Shown: positions 1-5,827 of the stretch, one piece after another
Layout: the number at the start of each line of letters is the position of its first letter
How positions within the stretch are numbered: the first letter of the stretch is position 1
DNA from: JBFJWR01 sp041623535
Lineage (GTDB): Bacteria; Pseudomonadota; Gammaproteobacteria; Pseudomonadales; JBFGWM01
DNA length: 7,990 nucleotides
Direction: 5' to 3'
Assembly (NCBI GenBank): GCA_041623535.1
Contig: JBFJWR010000129.1
Span: 1 to 7,990, forward strand
The notes under the pieces: generated by a model
Database searches by the model: none
What the model was told of the DNA's origin: nothing
Seen by the model: only the letters and a program-made list of their open reading frames with translations
Made by a program: the position numbers and the translations under genes

Positions 1-1198
1 CTAGATAATGCAGCATGAACTTCACATTCTTGTTGACGTACCAGTTCACGCCCAGCGTCCACAGTTCGACCTCGAAATTCTCCAGGCCGGCCTGATCCAA
101 ATCCGATTCGACATTCTCGTACTTGGCGACCAGTTCCCAGGCGCCGTCTTTTCCCGAGGGAGAAATCTTGTCGAATTTGCCATCTTTCCATTTATAGGCG
201 CGGGATTCACCCGTCAGCGTCCAGGTTCCCTGCAGGTAGTAGCCCTTGTTCTCGGGGTCAAACGCGGTATTCGTCACGCTCATATCACGCTCGAAATACT
301 CACCCTGCAACGAGAACGGCCCCATGACGGCCGCAGCTTCCAATCCCATCGTGACATCCTCGTCGAGATCAGCCCGCAACCGGGGGCGAAGACCCGCACC
401 ACCACCGTCCTCTGCCGTGTGCACACCAAGACGGGTACGGAAAATCGTATCTTCCGTTGTCCCACCCGCAGGACCCGCGTCTGCATTCGCATCGTAATAA
501 GCCAGCGCCAGGTGCAGCACTGCGTCTTTCTCATGAATCGGCGAAAAGGAAATCCGCCCCGCGTGTCCGAACTCCTTGGAACCATCACTGGCTTCAATCT
601 TTTCCTGATCCACCAGCGCCAGTTGCCAGGAGAACATCTCTACAAGGTTGCCGCTCAACTGGATATTCTGTTGCTTGCCGGCCGCGGGATGGAAATCCGA
701 GATGATCGAACGCTCAGGCGTACTGATCCAATTGGAACTGGTCAGTTGCTCCAGGCCAAATGGCGTATTGAAACGACCGGCCTTTATGTTTGCGACATCC
801 CATCCGGAATACAGGATGGACACCTCATCCACGGTATTGGCGCCACCATTCTCACTATCGCCAGCGTCCGCCAATTCTGTTTTCAGGACATAGTGCCAGT
901 CGCTGTAAGCGGTACCGCTCAATTCAACACGGATACGCCGAAACTCCATGCGCTGTGCCTGGTTGTCATTGCCGGCATCCGTCTGGTTATAAATGCCGTC
1001 TGCGGAATCCACGTCAAACATGATCCGGCCGCCCAGATCGAAACTGAATGCCCCATCCGCCGTTTGAGCAGAGAAGCCACTGTCCGTCTTGATCAGAATA
1101 TCCGGCCCATCCGAAGTAACCGTCCCGGCCAGCGCGCCGCCGGACACGGAGGCCGCCAGCACACCGGCGTAGAGGGCTTTCAAATTCGTTCTGCTCAT
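1..1198 (-). CDS. Phosphate-selective porin O/P family outer-membrane porin, C-terminus cut by window edge
   Basis: This is an outer-membrane beta-barrel channel of the Porin_O_P (OprO/OprP) family; characterised members form trimers that take up phosphate or polyphosphate. The 399 visible residues read open to the left edge. They begin with a Sec signal peptide (MSRTNLKALYAG..., likely cut after GALA, residue 24). Family-like segments follow: SFDLGGRIMFD, QRMEFRRIRVELSG, an IKAGRFNTPFGLEQ segment, GYYLQGTWTLTGESRAY and GAWELVAKYENV. The end NKNVKFMLHYL resembles the penultimate strands of this family, so I estimate only a few dozen residues are missing. The ATG at 1198 is preceded by AGGAG (1211-1207) at 8 nt, a good ribosome binding site. 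A possible Pho box lies 135 nt upstream, but anion specificity cannot be read from sequence alone. Some family members sit in non-phosphate contexts. The gene has a long upstream gap and is probably transcribed separately from the hvf operon. Confidence 0.88.
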   Translation of the reverse strand, partial: MSRTNLKALYAGVLAASVSGGALAGTVTSDGPDILIKTDSGFSAQTADGAFSFDLGGRIMFDVDSADGIYNQTDAGNDNQAQRMEFRRIRVELSGTAYSDWHYVLKTELADAGDSENGGANTVDEVSILYSGWDVANIKAGRFNTPFGLEQLTSSNWISTPERSIISDFHPAAGKQQNIQLSGNLVEMFSWQLALVDQEKIEASDGSKEFGHAGRISFSPIHEKDAVLHLALAYYDANADAGPAGGTTEDTIFRTRLGVHTAEDGGGAGLRPRLRADLDEDVTMGLEAAAVMGPFSLQGEYFERDMSVTNTAFDPENKGYYLQGTWTLTGESRAYKWKDGKFDKISPSGKDGAWELVAKYENVESDLDQAGLENFEVELWTLGVNWYVNKNVKFMLHYL

Positions 1199-1332
1199 CA
1201 ATATCGCTCCTGAACTCTTACTCAAAATTACCTGAATTATTGTTTTATATGTTTTTTATTGATTCCGACCTGTCGCTCCTGCATGGGCGTCTGCAGGTCT
1301 GAATCGCACGCGGCATAGTGTCGGCTCACAGT

Positions 1333-1350
1333 GTTACCGCATTGTTACAA
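1333..1350 (-). promoter_or_regulatory. Candidate Pho box upstream of the porin gene
   Basis: On the minus strand two 7-mers, TTGTAAC and CGGTAAC, stand in direct orientation with a 4-nt spacer (AATG), giving the 11-nt period of PhoB sites. Each matches the classical CTGTCAT half-site at 4 of 7 positions, so the match is by geometry more than by letters. A weak -10-like hexamer, CACTAT (1320-1315), begins 12 nt after the box. This is near the distance usual for PhoB-activated promoters, where the box replaces the -35. The family of the downstream gene makes PhoB control plausible. A chance repeat remains possible. Confidence 0.3.
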
Positions 1351-1493
1351 GTTGAAGAAAATCTGATGATCGGAAGTGCGACCCGCAACGGCACGGCACC
1401 CGCACAGCCGGATTCGCTGCCTGCAAAAACCGAGATATGAACCGGCGTACTGGATCGTCGTTCCATGACGAGGCATTTCCCTGTTTTCAGCAC

Positions 1494-1535
1494 GGCCGCC
1501 AGGCGGCCATTTGAATGTTCAACAATCATTCAAAT
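1494..1535. repeat. Two abutting perfect inverted repeats
   Basis: GGCCGCC (1494-1500) and GGCGGCC (1502-1508) form a 7-bp palindrome around one base. Directly next to it, ATTTGAATG (1509-1517) and CATTCAAAT (1527-1535) form a 9-bp perfect inverted repeat around 9 nt. The second repeat is AT-rich inside GC-rich DNA, as operators for dimeric regulators often are. There is no T-run after either repeat on either strand, so neither looks like an intrinsic terminator. The element lies about 100 nt downstream of the DoxX-type gene stop and about 300 nt upstream of the porin start. It could be an operator, an RNA 3'-end structure for the hvf transcript, or a relic. Confidence 0.5.
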
Positions 1536-1629
1536 TTAGTAGCCGACCCGAAGATGCGCAAGAAATCCGGCCACAGGTACGCGACCGGAACAGGCCGGGA
1601 GAAGGACAGTGGGTGCCTGCCCGCCCCGG

Positions 1630-2292
1630 TCAGGGTCGGTCGCGGAGGAAAAGACGGATGTAATAATCGAGGCTGAGAAACTTGCCCGCGCCCATGAAGA
1701 ACAGCACGGCGAGCATGATGAAGTAGGTCACGGCAAACTCGATGCCGTTATTGAGCACCACGAAATTGCCCTTCTCGGTCAGCCAGTTGTAATTGCCATG
1801 TTCACGCAGGATGGACTTGGCAGCTGTCAGGCGTTTGCCGACCTCGCGGCTGTTCTCCAGGCTTTCCTGGGCACCCGGAAAGCCGACCCAGGCGGCAGCC
1901 TTGGCAGCGCTGGTATCCGGGTTGCTCGAGGCAATCGCGAACCAGCCGTTGTCCCAATGTGCGGTCAGTGCCGCAACAATCATGGTGATCATCAGCGGCA
2001 CCGAGAACCAGCGCACGGCGATGCCGACCAGCAGCGCGATGCCGCCCAGAAACTCCGTGTAAGCCGCCAGGTAGGCCATGACCTCCGGGTACGGCAGACC
2101 CAGCCCCCAGTCCGGATTCCCGAACCAGGCGATGATGCTGTCGATGTCCTGCAGCTTGTGATAGCCGGCAACGACAAATATCGGCGCCAGGTACAGGCGA
2201 ATGGCGGTCGGCGCAAGAAAGTCCAGGAAGCGAAAAGACTCGATCAGGTCCTGCAGGCGGTTGGCGATGCGGATCGGGAGTGCTTGGGACAT
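1630..2292 (-). CDS. hvfX: DoxX-family membrane protein of the hvf RiPP operon
   Basis: A 220-residue inner-membrane protein with the DoxX layout of four predicted transmembrane helices, at about residues 28-48, 72-92, 95-112 and 184-203. Signature segments include PIFVVAGYHKLQD near the end of helix 1 and YTEFLGGIALLVGIAVRW across helices 2-3. The last two helices are separated by a polar stretch (about 115-175) that is longer than in the smallest DoxX proteins. DoxX-type proteins are the usual last gene of hvf clusters (called HvfX or HvfD depending on source). Their biochemical role is not settled; a part in maturation, copper handling or redox chemistry at the membrane is proposed. The gene starts 40 nt after the hvfC stop. 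AGAGGA precedes its ATG at about 11 nt, a slightly long spacing. It is very likely cotranscribed with hvfABC. The family assignment is firm, and the operon-specific name rests on context. Confidence 0.88.
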   Translation of the reverse strand: MSQALPIRIANRLQDLIESFRFLDFLAPTAIRLYLAPIFVVAGYHKLQDIDSIIAWFGNPDWGLGLPYPEVMAYLAAYTEFLGGIALLVGIAVRWFSVPLMITMIVAALTAHWDNGWFAIASSNPDTSAAKAAAWVGFPGAQESLENSREVGKRLTAAKSILREHGNYNWLTEKGNFVVLNNGIEFAVTYFIMLAVLFFMGAGKFLSLDYYIRLFLRDRP

Positions 2293-2332
2293 AAGTCGGT
2301 CGTTCCTCTGCTTCGTATTGGAAGGTTGTTTT

Positions 2333-3097
2333 CTAGGTGGGGTGCGTGCCCAGCAGGACGTGTTTTGCGCGCAGGTCGACCAGTGTCTCGAGGCCGCGTT
2401 CGATCACCACCTGCGGGTTGGGGTGCTGCATCTCACTCGCAATCTGCTCCAGCACCTGCCGCCCGGACACGGACGCAGGATCGTTCAACAACTGCAACAT
2501 GCGCACGGTTACCGCGTTGGATTCCATGAATTTTACTTCGTCGGCACGGTTGCGCCATGCCACCAGCCACACCGGCAGTTCTTCCGGTTCGGTCGGAATG
2601 TACTCGGGGCCTATCCGCTGCACGGCATACTGATACGACAACGGCCAGGCCAGCGGACTGACCAGCGGCTTGCCCGCCAACAGGTCGCCATCCGCATCGA
2701 CCGGGATCTCGTCCAGATCAGCTTCGGCCACATCGAGGGCGATCTCCACCCATTCGTAATGCGCCAGTTCAGTCATGAAGGGGAAGTCCTGCGCATCGGG
2801 CTCTCGCTCTTCCTGCAGGTACTGCAGAAATTCTTCCGTAATCCGGACAAAGTACGGCGTCTTGCAGGCGTGGCGATGAAAGAAGTCGCGCACCATGGCA
2901 TGCCAGCGCACATCGTCGTGCAGTTCCCGCAGCACCGGGAAGCCGTTGGCAATAAAGCCTTCGATATTGTTGTAAAAAAGTTCGCGATAAATCTGCATGC
3001 GCCGGTCTTCGATGCCCTGCGGTGCAGGATGCAGTTGCGGATGACGCAGGTGGGCAGCGAATGCGCGCTGCTGTTGCATGAAGCCGGGCTCAGGCAT
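2333..3097 (-). CDS. hvfC: HvfC-type partner protein of the MNIO enzyme (DUF2063)
   Basis: A 254-residue soluble protein without signal peptide or membrane helix. The N-terminal DUF2063 region (about 8-100) shows the family pattern: QQQRAFAAHLRHP, then RMQIYRELFYNNIEGFIANG with FPVLREL, then RDFFHRH and EEFLQYL. The segment TELAHYEWVEIALDVAE (109-125) is typical of HvfC/BufC proteins, and a second domain fills about 150-250. Proteins of this group form a complex with a DUF692/MNIO enzyme and present the precursor peptide to it; they are not thought to be catalytic. Older databases call the N-terminal region a putative DNA-binding domain, but the operon context argues for RiPP maturation. The start ATG overlaps the end of hvfB by 8 nt. 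It has AGGAAA (3109-3104) at 6 nt, so the two proteins are likely made in coupled, near-equal amounts, as expected for partners. Confidence 0.93.
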   Translation of the reverse strand: MPEPGFMQQQRAFAAHLRHPQLHPAPQGIEDRRMQIYRELFYNNIEGFIANGFPVLRELHDDVRWHAMVRDFFHRHACKTPYFVRITEEFLQYLQEEREPDAQDFPFMTELAHYEWVEIALDVAEADLDEIPVDADGDLLAGKPLVSPLAWPLSYQYAVQRIGPEYIPTEPEELPVWLVAWRNRADEVKFMESNAVTVRMLQLLNDPASVSGRQVLEQIASEMQHPNPQVVIERGLETLVDLRAKHVLLGTHPT

Positions 3098-3968
3098 GAA
3101 CGCTTTCCTGCTGCAGGGCCCAGGCCTTCTGAATCATGCGAATCTGCTCTACCTCGGCCAGCAATTCCGGCACCGGCGGGAAGTTGAAATCCCGCTCCAG
3201 CAGGGTGGGCATGACGCCAAACCATTGATAGGCACGGTTCAGCAGATCCCATACGGGATCTATCACTTTCGCCCCGTGGGTATCCACGCGCAGGTCTTCC
3301 GCTTCGTTGTAATGCCCGGCCACGTGCACATAAAGAACCCGGTCGCCGGGCAGCTGGCGCAGGAACTCAAACGGGTCATAGCTGTGATTGATGCTGTTGA
3401 CGTAAATATTGTTCACGTCCAGGTGCAGCTTGCAGTCCGCGTCGTCAATCACGGCGTTGATGAATTCGATCTCGGACATCTCGGCGCCCGGCGCCGCGTA
3501 GTAGGAAACGTTCTCGATGCCGATCTGGCGCCCGAGCACATCCTGCACTTCCCGAATGCGTGCTGCCACGTAGCGCACCGCGTCTTCGGTAAACGGAATC
3601 GGCATCAGGTCGTAAAGCTGGGCGTGGTCGCCACAGTAACTCAGGTGTTCGGTATAACAGCGCACCTCGAAATCATCGAGAAATCTGCGCGTGTCTTTCA
3701 ACAGTTGCTGGTCCAACGGATGCGGACCACCCAGGGATAAGGACAACCCATGACAGACCATGGGATAACGGTCTGCATACCAGCGGAACTTGCGCCCCAA
3801 CCGGCCGCCCAGGCCTATCCAGTTCTCCGGCGCGACCTCCATGAAGTCGATGCGACCCGGTTCAACATCGGCGAGCGAATCCAACAGCGCACGACGCAGA
3901 CCCAGGCCGGCGCCCTGTACGGGATATCCGTGCTCGCGCGCTGCGGCAGGCTTACGTGACTCTGGCAT
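3090..3968 (-). CDS. hvfB: HvfB-type MNIO/DUF692 iron enzyme, RiPP peptide maturase
   Basis: A 292-residue cytoplasmic TIM-barrel enzyme of the DUF692/MNIO family (multinuclear non-heme iron-dependent oxidative enzymes, as MbnB of methanobactin synthesis). Likely metal ligands appear in the family order: E48 N49 (EVAPENW), H73 (VCHGLSLSLGG), E107 H108 (YTEHLSY), E152 N153 (GIENVSYY), H182 D184 N186 (KLHLDVNNIYVN), H215 and H219 (YVHVAGHY), D229 H231 (VDTHG), and E258 near the C-terminus (LLERDFNFP). In the Haemophilus system HvfB, with HvfC, oxidises cysteines of EGKC motifs to oxazolone/thioamide groups that bind copper. The nine EGKC motifs of the adjacent hvfA make the same reaction the best guess. 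The only Shine-Dalgarno-like sequence before the ATG is GGGACC, which is weak. With the hairpin upstream, expression is expected to be well below that of hvfA. No catalytic residue appears missing. Confidence 0.95.
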   Translation of the reverse strand: MPESRKPAAAREHGYPVQGAGLGLRRALLDSLADVEPGRIDFMEVAPENWIGLGGRLGRKFRWYADRYPMVCHGLSLSLGGPHPLDQQLLKDTRRFLDDFEVRCYTEHLSYCGDHAQLYDLMPIPFTEDAVRYVAARIREVQDVLGRQIGIENVSYYAAPGAEMSEIEFINAVIDDADCKLHLDVNNIYVNSINHSYDPFEFLRQLPGDRVLYVHVAGHYNEAEDLRVDTHGAKVIDPVWDLLNRAYQWFGVMPTLLERDFNFPPVPELLAEVEQIRMIQKAWALQQESVHA

Positions 3969-3987
3969 GCTCGTGGTCCCAGATACG

Positions 3988-4023
3988 ACCGGCCGGCCCT
4001 GCGAACCTGCAGGACCGGCCGGT
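3988..4023 (-). promoter_or_regulatory. Strong intercistronic hairpin between hvfA and hvfB
   Basis: In the minus-strand transcript, ACCGGCCGGTCCTGC (4023-4009) pairs with GCAGGGCCGGCCGGT (4002-3988) around the 6-nt loop AGGTTC. All 15 positions pair, one as a U-G wobble. It starts 25 nt after the hvfA stop and ends 19 nt before the hvfB ATG. It lacks a following U-run (next bases CGTATC), so it is not a full intrinsic terminator. The likely roles are protection of the hvfA mRNA 3' end, partial termination or RNA processing, each giving much more peptide than enzyme. The arms are rich in the self-complementary GGCCGGCC, so alternative folds exist. Confidence 0.75.
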
Positions 4024-4048
4024 TATTGCAGTATCAGCTCAGCTGCGC

Positions 4049-4399
4049 TTATTTAGCGCCACACTTACCTTCGCCACACTTGCCTTCAGCTTCTTTCTTG
4101 CCTTCACCGCATTTGCCTTCACCGCATTTGCCTTCGGCTTCTTTCTTGCCTTCGCCGCACTTGCCTTCACCGCACTTGCCTTCGGCTTCTTTCTTACCTT
4201 CGCCGCACTTGCCTTCACCGCATTTACCTTCGCCACACTTGCCTTCAGCTTTTCCGGCCAGGTTCATGTAACCGCTGGTCAGTTCATTGGCAGCAAAGGG
4301 ATTTTCAGCAGCAGATACCATTGGCGATGCAGCCAGGGATGCCATGAAAGCGGCGCCACACGCGGCAGCAAGGGGTTTCATTACTGGTTTGTTGGACAT
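4049..4399 (-). CDS. hvfA: HvfA-type RiPP precursor with nine EGKC motifs, predicted copper-binding peptide
   Basis: A 116-residue secreted, low-complexity precursor peptide. Residues 1-30 form a Sec signal peptide (charged MSNKPVMK, then a hydrophobic alanine-rich core, cut near VSA/AENPF). Residues 32-48 carry the conserved segment ENPFAANEL...SGYMNLA typical of HvfA. The core (52-114) holds nine EGKC motifs with Cys 55, 60, 65, 76, 81, 92, 97, 108 and 113, and three EGKKEA units without cysteine. In the characterised family, HvfB/HvfC convert such Cys to oxazolone/thioamide pairs that chelate copper, and the product acts in the periplasm or outside the cell. I chose the ATG at 4399 because AGGAGAG (4414-4408) stands 8 nt before it. 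An in-frame ATG at 4423 would lie upstream of that site with no ribosome binding site of its own. It is the first gene of the operon, before hvfB. The number of motifs actually modified is unknown. Confidence 0.95.
   Translation of the reverse strand: MSNKPVMKPLAAACGAAFMASLAASPMVSAAENPFAANELTSGYMNLAGKAEGKCGEGKCGEGKCGEGKKEAEGKCGEGKCGEGKKEAEGKCGEGKCGEGKKEAEGKCGEGKCGAK
4058..4246 (-). repeat. In-gene tandem repeat encoding the HvfA core (48-nt unit)
   Basis: After one isolated EGKCG, three exact 16-residue units (EGKCGEGKCGEGKKEA) follow at 4231-4184, 4183-4136 and 4135-4088. A partial unit EGKCGEGKCG closes the array. The three full units have identical amino acids but differ from their neighbours at 3 and 4 nucleotides, all in third codon positions. 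The peptide pattern is thus kept by selection while DNA drifts, or the units are homogenised only incompletely. Array length could vary between strains by slippage or recombination. Confidence 0.9.
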
Positions 4400-4578
4400 C
4401 GTAGGAACTCTCCTGAGTAGCAATGGTTGTGGCCGGTTTTCCAGCCTTATGGATATTCTCCGGAAACTCCGCCACGGCAGAACCGGGCATAAGAATACGG
4501 AAAGACCACCCTTTGACCGGCCGGATATGAATTAGTTTCCCGACTCGACTTCTGGGTTCTGTGAAAGGCCCGTATGGG

Positions 4579-4625
4579 ACTATAGCCTTCCCGGGATTGG
4601 ACGCCAGCAGGCGAAAAAAATTCCC
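4579..4625 (-). promoter_or_regulatory. Candidate hvfA promoter (ECF-like, with alternative sigma-70-like -10)
   Basis: On the minus strand GGGAAT (4625-4620), 16 nt, then CGTC (4603-4600) matches the general GGAA(T/C)-N16-CGTC form of ECF sigma-factor promoters. A T7 run directly follows the GGGAA, which is common in such -35 regions. GCAGG/CCTGC arms (4632-4628 and 4611-4607) flank the -35. Alternatively TATAGT (4584-4579) is a 5/6 match to a sigma-70 -10, with a poor -35 (CTGGCG, 17-nt spacer). Copper-peptide operons of the related bufferin type are known to be under ECF control, which favours the first reading. No sigma or anti-sigma gene is present in this window. The assignment is by eye only. 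Confidence 0.35.
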
Positions 4626-4643
4626 GACCTGCACAATTCAGTC

Positions 4644-4699
4644 AAAAAAAGCGCTCGGTCAGACGCCGGCAATGGGAATTCAGGCCGGCCTGATGCCGG
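4644..4699 (-). terminator. Weak terminator candidate after the KAS III gene
   Basis: In the minus-strand transcript CCGGCA (4699-4694) can pair with TGCCGG (4671-4666) around a loop that contains the palindrome CAGGCCGGCCTG. A T7 run follows at 4650-4644. The stem is short, the loop is long, and 15 nt separate the stem from the T-run, so efficiency as an intrinsic terminator is doubtful. Its position between the lipid module and the hvf operon fits a transcription boundary. Confidence 0.25.
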
Positions 4700-4708
4700 G
4701 TCGCTGGG

Positions 4709-5827
4709 TCAGACCTTGCGCAAGGCCACGCTGCCGATGGAATATCCGGCACCGAACGAGCAGATGACCCCGATATCACCAGAATTCAGGTCTTCGTGAT
4801 GCAGGCGGAAGGCAATGATGGAACCCGCCGAACTGGTATTGGCGTATTGATCGAGGACTACAGGGGCCTCGCCCGGTTCGGCATCACGCCCGAGCACCTT
4901 GCGACTGATCAGGTTGTTCATATTGGCATTCGCCTGGTGCAGCCACATGCGACTCAGGTCACTGACCGGAATCTTCAGTTCTTCCAGGTGACTGGTCATC
5001 AGTTGCGCTACTGCAGGACAAACCTCCTTGAACACACTGCGACCATTCTGGATAAACAGTTTGTCGGGTCCACCTGCGCCTTTCTCGTCACAGCGATTCA
5101 GAAAGCCGAAATTGTTGCGGATGTTATTGGAGTACTGCGTCCACAGGCGGGTGCCCAGCACTTCAAACACGTGATCCGCTTCGGGGCCGTCCTGGCCTTC
5201 CACCAGCACCGCGGTTGCTGCATCACCAAAAATGAAATGACTGTCGCGATCGCGGAAGTTCAGGTGGCCGGAACAGATTTCCGGTGAAATCACCAGCACA
5301 GCGCGGGCACTGCCCTGCTGCACCGCATTGACCGCAGCCTGAATTCCGAAGGTCGCCGAGGAACAAGCGACGTTCATGTCGTACGCCCAGCCGGAAATAT
5401 CCAGCGCTGCCTGGATCTCAACGGACATCGCCGGGTAGGCGCGCTGCATGTTGGAACAGGCAACCAGCACGGCATCCACATCGGCCGTGGTGCGCCCGGC
5501 ACGCTGCAGCGCTTCCTGGGCGGCGACCACGCCCATCTCGCACATGATCGAAGGTTCAGAATTGGGCCGGTCCGGCAGATCCGGCGTCATGCGCTCGACA
5601 TCGAGCACTCCGGACTTGTTCATGACGTAGCGGCTCTTGATGCCGGAAGCCTTCTCGATGAATTCCACGCTGGACTCGGCCAGCGGCTCCATGTCGCCGG
5701 CTTCGATCTGCTCGGCATTGCGGGCGTTCTCGGCCCGCACCCAGGCGTTATAGCTTTCGACCAGTTCCTCGTTGGAAATCGATTCCGCCGGCGTATACAG
5801 GCCCGACCCGGTGATGAAAGTGGCCAT
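4709..5827 (-). CDS. Beta-ketoacyl-ACP synthase III (FabH-like, long variant)
   Basis: A 372-residue cytosolic thiolase-fold condensing enzyme. KAS III enzymes take an acyl-CoA primer onto an active-site cysteine and condense it with malonyl-ACP to start fatty-acid or related chains. The triad is visible: C155 (MNVACSSATFG), H297 (RMWLHQANAN) and N330 (QYANTSSAGS). The C-terminal glycine loop CSFGAGYSIGSVALR is also typical. It is longer than housekeeping FabH (about 320 residues) because of an insert near residues 25-90 (AWVRAENARNAEQ to LPDRPNSEP). This resembles the FabH-like paralogues of pseudomonads that feed medium-chain acyl-CoA from beta-oxidation into fatty-acid synthesis. The neighbouring acyl-CoA ligase and patatin lipase fit an acyl-CoA primer. 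The ATG at 5827 has only a weak GGGA ribosome binding site. A 79-nt gap separates it from the lipase. An OleA- or DarB-like role cannot be excluded; primer length is not readable from sequence. Confidence 0.88.
   Translation of the reverse strand: MATFITGSGLYTPAESISNEELVESYNAWVRAENARNAEQIEAGDMEPLAESSVEFIEKASGIKSRYVMNKSGVLDVERMTPDLPDRPNSEPSIMCEMGVVAAQEALQRAGRTTADVDAVLVACSNMQRAYPAMSVEIQAALDISGWAYDMNVACSSATFGIQAAVNAVQQGSARAVLVISPEICSGHLNFRDRDSHFIFGDAATAVLVEGQDGPEADHVFEVLGTRLWTQYSNNIRNNFGFLNRCDEKGAGGPDKLFIQNGRSVFKEVCPAVAQLMTSHLEELKIPVSDLSRMWLHQANANMNNLISRKVLGRDAEPGEAPVVLDQYANTSSAGSIIAFRLHHEDLNSGDIGVICSFGAGYSIGSVALRKV

Larger units (their letters stand above)
1199..1629. other. 431-nt intergenic stretch between DoxX-type gene and porin gene
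   Basis: No gene can be supported here. The part next to the porin (about 1215-1265) is strongly AT-rich compared with its surroundings and would form the untranslated leader or a promoter region. The middle holds a direct repeat resembling a Pho box (1333-1350). The right part holds two abutting inverted repeats (1494-1535). No hairpin followed by a U-run was found downstream of the DoxX-type gene, so the end of the hvf transcript is not evident. A 67-codon minus-strand frame at 1326-1529 has no ribosome binding site, no recognisable protein character, and its start lies inside the inverted repeat. Confidence 0.6.
4400..4708. other. 309-nt regulatory stretch upstream of hvfA
   Basis: No gene is supported between the KAS III stop and hvfA. 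The stretch holds, in transcription order: an imperfect inverted repeat plus 12-bp palindrome and a T7 run just after the KAS III gene, a dyad around an A/T run with an ECF-like promoter, a TATAGT -10-like hexamer, a second sigma-E-like pair nearer hvfA, and the ribosome binding site at 4414-4408. A 109-codon frame (4634-4305) overlaps hvfA out of frame and has no credible start or protein character. If transcription begins near 4575-4595 the hvfA leader would be about 180-200 nt long, which leaves room for leader-level control. Confidence 0.6.

Noticed and set aside
8..1213. A 401-codon plus-strand frame opposite the porin gene
   Set aside because: The minus strand encodes a clear porin with signal peptide and ribosome binding site. 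The plus-strand product has no family character and mirrors the codon bias of the porin.
1326..1529. A 67-codon minus-strand frame in the porin upstream gap
   Set aside because: There is no ribosome binding site, the start lies inside an inverted repeat, the stop lies just past the Pho-box candidate, and there is no family resemblance.
2201..3187. A 328-codon plus-strand frame across the DoxX-type gene, hvfC and hvfB
   Set aside because: It runs antisense over three well-supported genes, crosses their junctions and resembles no protein family.
3078..3740. A 220-codon plus-strand frame opposite hvfB
   Set aside because: It is a shadow of the conserved MNIO gene; the motifs are all on the minus strand.
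3956..4420. Plus-strand frames with Phe/Ala- or Ser/Pro/His-rich repeats opposite hvfA
   Set aside because: The repetitive pattern is the complement of the EGKC repeats. Only the minus-strand frame has a signal peptide, a ribosome binding site and partner genes.
4400..4423. Upstream in-frame ATG for hvfA at 4423, adding eight residues
   Set aside because: The ribosome binding site (4414-4408) lies downstream of that ATG and fits the ATG at 4399. The extra residues would also put Arg-rich sequence before a standard signal peptide.
4305..4634. A 109-codon minus-strand frame covering the hvfA leader
   Set aside because: It overlaps hvfA out of frame, spans the promoter candidates and has no recognisable protein features.
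4711..4729. ACCTTGCGCAAGG dyad resembling a MerR/CueR-type copper operator near hvfA
   Set aside because: It lies inside the last codons of the KAS III gene, where Leu-Arg-Lys codons explain it, and it is not placed between -35 and -10 elements of any promoter I can see.
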